Positions 57,011 to 64,000 of a stretch of 64,000 nucleotides of DNA are shown here, piece after piece. The notes below the pieces were generated by a model. It did no database searches and was not told the origin of the DNA. It worked only from the letters and a program-made list of their open reading frames with translations. The position numbers were made by a program, and so were the translations under genes. How positions within the stretch are numbered: position 1 is the stretch's first letter; the number at the start of each line of letters is the position of its first letter. Origin of the DNA: Prescottella defluvii (GTDB lineage Bacteria > Actinomycetota > Actinomycetes > Mycobacteriales > Mycobacteriaceae); the NCBI GenBank assembly GCA_029690005.1, contig CP121458.1:620001-684000 (forward strand), given 5' to 3'.

Positions 57011-57538
57011 TCAGGCCGCCTTGACGTCATCGATGCCGAGTTGTTCGAGCACTTCGGCGAGGACGTCGGTGGCCTTCATTCCTCGCGCCTGGGCGTCGAG
57101 AAAGATGGTCTCGACAGTGATCCCGCGGAGCCCCGAACGCTTGGTGTCTCGGATCCACTCGTCGTGAAGTTCGTTCAGCGCGTCGACGAGCTGCGGGATC
57201 TTGTGCGGGCTGATCTGCAGCATGGAGGTGGTGTTGCCGGCGTGCGCGGTGAACACGACCCGGTAGTAGGAGTCCTCGACTTCGCCGACCTCGTCGGTCT
57301 CCACGTTGTACTCGAGGGCAGCGTCGAGACCGTTCTCGGTGTCGACACTCATGTCAACGACCTCCAGTGATGCGATCTCGGAGACGATGAAGTCGTTTGG
57401 CTGGGCGGCGTTCGGTACGGTGTTCAAGGTCGAGCTCTCTCCTGCATTGCTGTTGGTGTGGATCTCGTTGCCCTCGGATGCCGTTGCAGCGGCGCCGGGG
57501 CTTTCTTCGTAGTGGGCAGGAACGGCATTAGGCGACAC
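57011..57538 (-). CDS. Early-operon protein with SP-helix module
   Basis: The 175-residue acidic protein has a disordered N-terminus rich in Ser, Asn and Glu. A beta region (YYRVVFTAHAGNTTSMLQ) is followed by ISPHKIPQLVDALNELHDEW, which resembles the LSP-helix motif of the two small proteins at 55269 and 55544. The C-terminal half is helical (FLDAQARGMKATDVLAEVLE). No named family is known to me. The gene overlaps the excisionase-like gene by 11 bp. Confidence 0.65.
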   Translation of the reverse strand: MSPNAVPAHYEESPGAAATASEGNEIHTNSNAGESSTLNTVPNAAQPNDFIVSEIASLEVVDMSVDTENGLDAALEYNVETDEVGEVEDSYYRVVFTAHAGNTTSMLQISPHKIPQLVDALNELHDEWIRDTKRSGLRGITVETIFLDAQARGMKATDVLAEVLEQLGIDDVKAA

Positions 57539-57740
57539 CGGGCCGTTCGTCAGTGCGGGTGATCAGCCGAGACTCGATATAGGCCTCGACGTCCTTCCAC
57601 CTGTAGAGGACTCGCCGGCCGTCGATCTTCACGAACGGGATGCCAGTACCCCTGTACCGCTGCTGTGCCAGCGAATCGACGGTGGTGTGCAGATGCGCCG
57701 CGACTTCCTTCGGTGTTGCTAGAGGCGATCCCATCGCCAT
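57528..57740 (-). CDS. Excisionase/AlpA-like helix-turn-helix protein
   Basis: The 70-residue protein matches the HTH_17 excisionase form: TPKEVAAHLHTTVDSLAQQR, then YRGTGIPFVKIDGRRVLYRW and KDVEAYIESRL. Such proteins bend attachment-site DNA and direct the integrase to excision, or activate early genes. It is the first gene of the minus-strand operon, diverging from the repressor across 118 bp of operator-like DNA. The start may be ATG 57740 or 57734. Confidence 0.85.
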   Translation of the reverse strand: MAMGSPLATPKEVAAHLHTTVDSLAQQRYRGTGIPFVKIDGRRVLYRWKDVEAYIESRLITRTDERPGVA

Positions 57741-57858
57741 CCCCTTTCAATCGATAGTGCGATGGTTTCCATCGCTACTTCGATGATCATGCACCGTTAT
57801 CGCTATCGATGCAACCTTGATCGCAGACAAGATGATTTCCATCGCTTACGCTTGCGTC
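57741..57858. promoter_or_regulatory. Lysogeny-type divergent switch region
   Basis: GATGGTTTCCATC (57761-57773) is a perfect palindrome with 5-bp arms; GATGATTTCCATC (57831-57843) is a near copy 70 bp away. Both continue as GCTAC or GCTTAC, making a direct repeat. ATCGATAG (57750-57757) and CTATCGAT (57803-57810) form another inverted pair. The sites flank the starts of the excisionase-like and repressor genes, as expected for repressor operators. Confidence 0.7.
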
Positions 57859-58362
57859 ATGGCAGAGAAGAAGAACCCATTGGGGGCGGCGGGGCAGAGC
57901 GTCGCCAGCAACCTTCGAAGGCTCCGCGAGGATGCGAATCTCACGTACGCCGAACTTGGCCGCAGGCTCGAGACTGTCGGTCGACCGATCCCAACCCTCG
58001 GACTGCGAAAGATCGAGAGCTTCGAACGACGCGTCGATGCGGACGACCTCGTAGCACTGGCCCTAGCGCTCGACGTCTCCCCCGCGACCCTTTTGATGCC
58101 GCTCTCAGAAGATTGGGAACTGGGAAAAGTGGACCTGACATCGGAAGTTTCGACTGCACCTCAGCGTGCATGGGAGTGGCTGGTAGCCGCGTATCCACTC
58201 GAACGCGACACACGGTCACCTGAACCGACACGCTCCACAATCGAGTTCCGCATGCGGTCCCGACCAGCGGATGCCGACTTCATGGAGCAGCTCGGGTTCA
58301 GCCCCGAAGGACGAGAGCGTCGCGAACGGCAGAACCAAGGCAATGGCAATGGCAACGATTGA
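57859..58362 (+). CDS. Cro/CI-type HTH repressor
   Basis: The 167-residue protein has an N-terminal XRE helix-turn-helix (about 10-75): SVASNLRRLREDANLTYAEL, then GLRKIESFERRVDADDLVAL and VSPATLLMP. A helical C-terminal part with little similarity follows. No LexA-type self-cleavage site is visible, so inactivation by the ImmA/IrrE peptidase is plausible. It is transcribed towards the integrase, whose start lies inside its last codons, so a single lysogenic transcript may make both. Confidence 0.85.
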   Translation: MAEKKNPLGAAGQSVASNLRRLREDANLTYAELGRRLETVGRPIPTLGLRKIESFERRVDADDLVALALALDVSPATLLMPLSEDWELGKVDLTSEVSTAPQRAWEWLVAAYPLERDTRSPEPTRSTIEFRMRSRPADADFMEQLGFSPEGRERRERQNQGNGNGND

Positions 58363-59497
58363 GTCGTACGAGACGAAGGCGGGCAAGCGCTACCGGGTCC
58401 GGTACCGCACCCCTGATCGGCGTCAGACGGATAAGCGTGGGTTCAAGACGAAGCGGGATGCCGAGGCGTTCGCGGCGACTGTCGAGGTCGAGAAGCTCAC
58501 CGGGTCGTACGTGTCACCGTCGGCCGGCCGAATCACTCTCGGCGAGGTTGCGGAGCTGTGGATCGCGGGCAAGGTGAACCTGTCGGCGTCGACGGCATCG
58601 CGCTACCGCTCGGCGCTGGACGTGCACATACTCCCCGAGTTCAAGACGAAGCCCATAGCGGACCTGACCCGCGAGCGGCTACGTAAGTGGGTGTCGACGA
58701 TGAACGAGACCAGCTCGGCGGCCACAGTGCGGAAGAACGTCGGTGTGCTGTCGCAGATCCTCGATCAGGCGGTGCAGGACTCTCGTCTGGTGTCGAATCC
58801 CGCGGCCGGGCTCGATCTTCCGAAGCTCGAGCATGAGGAGCGCCGGTATCTGACGGTTCATCAGGTTGACCTGTTGGCAAAGGCGGCCGAACAAAATGCG
58901 CTGTTCGTGTACGTCCTCGCGTACTGCGGTCTGCGGTTCGGAGAGGCCGCGGCGCTGACGGTCGCGGATGTGAACCTGGAGCGTCGCCGTCTTCGCATTC
59001 ACCGTTCGGCGACCGTCGTCGATTCGAAGATCGTCGTGTCGACCACGAAATCGAATCAGGCGCGCGACGTACCGGTGCCGGGGTTCGTCGTCGATCTGCT
59101 GCGCGAGCGCGTAGCGCGCTGCTCCCCCGATGCCCTGGTCTTCCCGGACACTCGCGGCGGCTATCTACGAGCTGGGAACGTGCGCAGGCGGTGGTGGGAC
59201 AAGGCAGTCAAGGCGACGGCGGTACCGGAGGGGCTGACGCCTCACGAGCTGCGGCACACCGCGGCGTCTCTCGCGATCACGGCCGGCGCGAACATCAAGA
59301 CGTTGCAGCGGATGCTCGGTCACTCGTCGGCCGCGCTCACCCTCGATCGGTATGGGCACCTGTTCGACGACGACCTCGGGATGATCGCGGATCGGCTGCA
59401 CGACCTCGCTCGACCTGGCTCGCGATCACAGGACTCGAGCGGCGAGTGTGGGCAAAATGTGGGCACCAATGAAAAAGAGCCACCTTCTCAAACCTGA
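58343..59497 (+). CDS. Tyrosine-type site-specific integrase
   Basis: The 384-residue protein has an AP2-like arm-binding start (YRVRYRTPDRRQTDKRGFKT), a core-binding SAM-like domain (about 75-165) and a catalytic domain. The catalytic residues are Arg in AYCGLRFGEAAAL, His-x-x-Arg in TPHELRHTAAS, His in MLGHSSA and Tyr in LDRYGHLFDD. It joins the element to the 44-bp tRNA-Ala site. Start ATG 58343 follows CCAAGG; ATG 58349 is possible. The gene's last codons contain one of the arm-type repeats (CGQNVGTN). A hairpin follows its stop. Confidence 0.95.
   Translation: MAMATIESYETKAGKRYRVRYRTPDRRQTDKRGFKTKRDAEAFAATVEVEKLTGSYVSPSAGRITLGEVAELWIAGKVNLSASTASRYRSALDVHILPEFKTKPIADLTRERLRKWVSTMNETSSAATVRKNVGVLSQILDQAVQDSRLVSNPAAGLDLPKLEHEERRYLTVHQVDLLAKAAEQNALFVYVLAYCGLRFGEAAALTVADVNLERRRLRIHRSATVVDSKIVVSTTKSNQARDVPVPGFVVDLLRERVARCSPDALVFPDTRGGYLRAGNVRRRWWDKAVKATAVPEGLTPHELRHTAASLAITAGANIKTLQRMLGHSSAALTLDRYGHLFDDDLGMIADRLHDLARPGSRSQDSSGECGQNVGTNEKEPPSQT
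59445..59467. repeat. Right arm-type integrase site
   Basis: This is the identical partner of 50883-50905, containing two TGTGGGCA units. It lies within the integrase coding end, about 60 bp from the right att repeat. Confidence 0.65.
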
Positions 59498-59509
59498 GAA
59501 AGTGGCTCT
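59476..59509 (+). terminator. Integrase terminator
   Basis: AGAGCCAC and GTGGCTCT form a stem extended by TTCTC/GAGAA, with an AAACCT loop. It lies within the last codons and just after the integrase gene. Confidence 0.75.
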
Positions 59510-59525
59510 GACCTGCAAACTATCT

Positions 59526-59569
59526 TGTGGAGCCTAGGAGATTCGAACTCCTGACATCTGCCTTGCAAA
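59526..59569. repeat. Right attachment site (attR) within tRNA-Ala
   Basis: This is the 44-bp copy that remains part of the intact tRNA-Ala gene. The element therefore keeps the tRNA functional by carrying its own 3' half. Confidence 0.93.
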
Positions 59570-59600
59570 GGCAGCGCTCTACCAACTGAGCTAAGGCCCC
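59528..59600 (-). tRNA. tRNA-Ala (anticodon TGC)
   Basis: The minus strand folds as a tRNA with a GGGGCCT/AGGCTCC acceptor stem (one wobble pair), D-arm TAGCTCAGTTGGTAGAGC, anticodon loop TTTGCAA with TGC, and T-arm GGAGTTCGAATCTCC. CCA is not encoded. It is the integration target of the element. It follows tRNA-Ile and gyrA in the conserved order. Confidence 0.96.
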
Positions 59601-59621
59601 GTCTGCACTGACTCCGAGGAT

Positions 59622-59732
59622 TCAGCGGCTTGTGACCTCGTGCCAGACATCGGTTCCGCGTCGCTTGGAGAGCAACTTGGCGAGTCCGAGTGCAACCAGC
59701 AATCCGGCTCCTGCGATCAGGATGACCTTCAT
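59622..59732 (-). CDS. DLW-39-family micro-protein
   Basis: A 36-residue frame lies between tRNA-Ala and tRNA-Ile. It reads as a hydrophobic start (MKVILIAGAGLLVALGLAKL), a basic stretch (LSKRR) and a C-terminal TDVWHEVTSR, the counterpart of the 'DLW.E.T' signature. DLW-39 proteins are annotated next to gyrA and tRNA genes across actinobacteria. Their function is unknown. The size, place and signature agree. Confidence 0.8.
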   Translation of the reverse strand: MKVILIAGAGLLVALGLAKLLSKRRGTDVWHEVTSR

Positions 59733-59761
59733 GATGGCTACCCCTTCGTCGGCACGTGGAG

Positions 59762-59835
59762 TGGGCCTAGGAGGACTTGAACCTCCGACCTCTTCGTTAT
59801 CAGCGAAGCGCTCTAACCGCCTGAGCTATAGGCCC
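59762..59835 (-). tRNA. tRNA-Ile (anticodon GAT)
   Basis: The minus strand folds perfectly: acceptor GGGCCTA/TAGGCCC, D-arm AGCTCAGGCGGTTAGAGC, anticodon loop CTGATAA with GAT, T-arm GGAGGTTCAAGTCCTCC. CCA is not encoded. Conserved neighbour of gyrA and tRNA-Ala. Confidence 0.97.
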
Positions 59836-59910
59836 TTGAACCAGGCAGAACAGTACCCCACCGAACCCGCAGATACCAAAACGGCTCCGGCAGGGCACTG
59901 TTTTTCCTGG

Positions 59911-61223
59911 TCAGTCCGGGTCGGCCAACGTAACCTGCACTCCGCCGACAAGGTCGGAACACAGGTTGTAGATGAACGAACCGATCGTCGCGAGGGCTGT
60001 GAACAGCACCACATTCATCAGCCCGATGAGGGCCGAGTAGCCGAACACCTGACCTGACGTCACGAGCCCGCCGCTGTTCGAATCGCTGATGATCTCGGTG
60101 AAGGCGTTGTTGAGCCGGTCCCACACGCCCATGCCGTCGAGCACGACGTACAGCAGGCCGACGGCCACCATCCACACGAAGAACAGGGCGATCGAGATCA
60201 CCAGCGACACCTTGAGCGTCGACCACGGGTCGACGCGGCGCAGCTGGACCGTGGCCCGCAGGCCCTCGCCGTCGGCCGGCGCGGTCGCCGTCAGCGCCGC
60301 AGTGGCCGCCTTGCGCAACGCACCGGTGTGCGCCGGCGCGCCCGCGCTGGGTGACGGCGACGGGTGCTTGACCTCCGAGAGGTCCGGCATGTCCTTCGCC
60401 AGATCGGTGCGGGCGATGCTGCGGGTGGGTCCGTCGATGACCGCGGCCTTCGACTGGGCGGCCGCCCTGGACGCCGCCCGACGATCGGCCCCGCCGCCGG
60501 CCGGCGCGCCGGGCGCCGGGTTCGCGGTGGGCTGCTTGGGGGCTGCCGTGCCCGTCACGACCGGCTTGGGCGCAGCCGTACCGGTCACCACCGGCTTGCT
60601 CGGCTGGGCGTGCTGGGCCGGGGTGCCCGGCTGCTGCGCCGGCGGGGCGGGCGGCTTCGGGGCGGCAGTGCCGGTGACGACCGGCCGAGCCGAGGTCGGC
60701 GGCTTACCGGCGCCATCGTTGCCCGGCTTGCCGCCATCGTTGCCCGGCTGACCGGGACCGGCGGGCGGCTTGCTGCCCCTGCCGGTCCCGCCACGGGCGC
60801 ACCCGGACGATTCGCATCGGTCTTCGGCGCCCCCTGCTGCTGTCCCCGCTGCCACGGCGGCGTCGGCGCCCCCGGCTTCTGAGCCGGGGGCTTCTGCGCG
60901 GCAGGCTTGTCTCCCGCAGGCTTGTCTCCGGCAGGCTTCTGCGGATCCGCGCCCTTGGGGACGTCGGCCGAGGCGGTGGCCGGCTTGCTGTCCACCGGCC
61001 CCGCAGTCTGCTGGGATGCCTTGGCGTCCTTGGACTCCGGGGCCTTCTGCGTCTCCGCAGCCTCGGGGGCGTCAGCCGACTTGGCGGCCTCCGGAGACTC
61101 CTTCACCTTGGGTGTCGGAGCTTCCACGGCCTCGGCGGCTGTGGAGGGCTTGGCGACCTCCTGCTCGGGCTTGTCGCCCTCGGCGCCGTTGCCCTGCTCG
61201 CCGGGCTTCCGGGGAGTGCTCAA
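59911..61223 (-). CDS. DUF3566 membrane protein (Rv0007-like), one frameshift
   Basis: A long N-terminal region of about 310 residues is rich in Pro, Ala, Lys and Gly with repeated [10 protein letters not shown] units. The C-terminal DUF3566 domain has two membrane helices ([20 protein letters not shown] and [20 protein letters not shown]) and the [16 protein letters not shown] entry. The frame slips in the run at 60776-60779; one extra base gives 437 residues. TTG 61223 directly follows the gyrA TAG, so the two are cotranscribed. The mycobacterial counterpart has the same position; function unknown. Confidence 0.88.
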
Positions 61224-63743
<2,520 letters not shown>

Positions 63744-63853
63744 CGGCTCCTCTTCTTCTCAGCAAAACGGTCCTGGTAGAGCCTGCGGACCCCGGGCGTG
63801 CGAAGCGTCGAAGTTCGATGGCTCCGGCGCCACGCACACGCAACCCGTCAAGT

Positions 63854-64000
63854 CTATAGGTGCAGGTCAGCCAGATCCCGCAGCACTCGCTGATTGTCCG
63901 GCCATTCACCGTCCAGGTGGGTGCGCCGGCGAAGGTGGTGACGGCCGGGTACTACCCGACCGTCGAGCCGAGACGGGTGAGCGCGTACTCGGTGATCGCG
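63854..64000 (-). CDS. C-terminal fragment of a probable HxlR-type regulator, one frameshift
   Basis: The frame entering from the right edge reads AITEYALTRLGSTVG, which matches the HxlR motif '.VEY.LT..G..L'. One missing base in the run at 63955-63957 moves the rest to another frame, ending GEWPDNQRVLRDLADLHL and a TAG at 63854-63856. HxlR proteins are winged-helix regulators of about 110-150 residues that often control redox genes. Only the last 50 residues are seen, so the call is tentative. It lies about 110 bp upstream of gyrA in the same direction; the gap should contain the gyrA promoter. Confidence 0.45.
   Translation of the reverse strand, partial: RDHRVRAHPSRLDGRVVPGRHHLRRRTHLDGEWPDNQRVLRDLADLHL

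Larger units (their letters stand above)
50745..59569. mobile_element. 8.8-kb integrated phage-like satellite element in tRNA-Ala
   Basis: The element is bounded by a 44-bp perfect repeat equal to the 3' half of tRNA-Ala (50745-50788 and 59526-59569). It has an integrase next to the intact tRNA, a divergent repressor/excisionase switch, and a long minus-strand operon: xis-like, an SP-helix protein, a 34-residue membrane protein and a HTH_36-like protein. The iterons follow, then small proteins including WhiB, a HTH protein, capsid and decoration genes. An ImmA peptidase with a membrane protein lies at the left. Terminase, portal, protease and tail genes are absent, so it cannot build a virion alone. 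A phage satellite or a reduced prophage are the main options; plasmid-type transfer genes are also absent. Confidence 0.85.

Noticed and set aside
50745..59569. Reading the element as an actinomycete integrative conjugative element (AICE)
   Set aside because: Integrase, excisionase and a possible replication gene would fit, but there is no FtsK-like translocase or spread gene, and capsid-type genes are present instead.

Overview
The window is high-GC actinobacterial DNA, most likely from Rhodococcus or a close member of the Nocardiaceae. The evidence is a conserved block that in mycobacteria and relatives lies beside the replication origin: gyrA, a DUF3566 protein, tRNA-Ile, a DLW-39-type micro-protein, tRNA-Ala, a CwsA-like protein, ppiA, a rhomboid protease, a PH-domain protein, crgA, a DUF881 protein, trpG, pknB, pknA, pbpA, rodA, pstP, fhaB and fhaA. 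LysX, DUF732 lipoprotein, cutinase and FAD-dependent steroid-type dehydrogenase genes fit the same order.

Layout. 1-3.3 kb: an IclR regulator diverges from an acyl-CoA synthetase and an enoyl-CoA hydratase. 3.4-7.7 kb: an S4 RNA-binding protein, lysX and a DUF998 membrane protein. 7.7-14 kb: an ECF41-type sigma factor coupled to an FAD oxidoreductase, a small monooxygenase, a gamma-glutamylcyclotransferase-like protein, and a TetR / FAD-dehydrogenase / SDR operon. 14-21.4 kb: envelope and secreted proteins, namely a Ser-Gly-tailed protein, a DUF732 lipoprotein, a DoxX protein, a cutinase and two multi-Ig-domain proteins. 21.6-27.7 kb: glutamate synthase gltBD. 28-30.7 kb: a beta-propeller relic and an MFS efflux pump diverging from its MarR regulator. 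30.8 kb: tRNA-Leu. 31-40.7 kb: the fhaA-fhaB-pstP-rodA-pbpA-pknA-pknB operon, which couples Ser/Thr phosphorylation to peptidoglycan synthesis and division. 40.8-44.9 kb: trpG, DUF881, crgA, PH-domain, rhomboid, ppiA and a CwsA-like protein. 45-50.6 kb: a secretory lipase, a fused tandem TetR regulator, two secreted proteins and a ketosteroid-isomerase-like protein. 59.5-64 kb: tRNA-Ala, DLW-39, tRNA-Ile, DUF3566, gyrA and the end of a probable HxlR regulator.

The most unusual part is an 8.8-kb integrated element (50745-59569) in the 3' half of tRNA-Ala. It is bounded by a 44-bp direct repeat. It carries a tyrosine integrase, a Cro/CI-type repressor, an excisionase-like protein, an ImmA/IrrE peptidase, a WhiB-like protein, a HTH_36-like putative replication protein beside six iteron-like repeats with a DnaA-box-like site, and a HK97-type major capsid protein with a decoration-like protein. 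No terminase, portal or tail gene is visible. It looks like a capsid-carrying phage satellite or a very compact phage-derived element.

Sequence quality. About 26 single-base shifts, nearly all in G/C runs and mostly one base too short, interrupt genes that include essential ones (rodA, pbpA, pknA, gltB). At every complete gene I rejoined, adding or removing one base per run restores a divisible length, and the lengths I could compare match homologues. I therefore treat these as probable sequencing or assembly errors and annotate the joined genes. No rRNA gene, CRISPR array or insertion sequence was seen.
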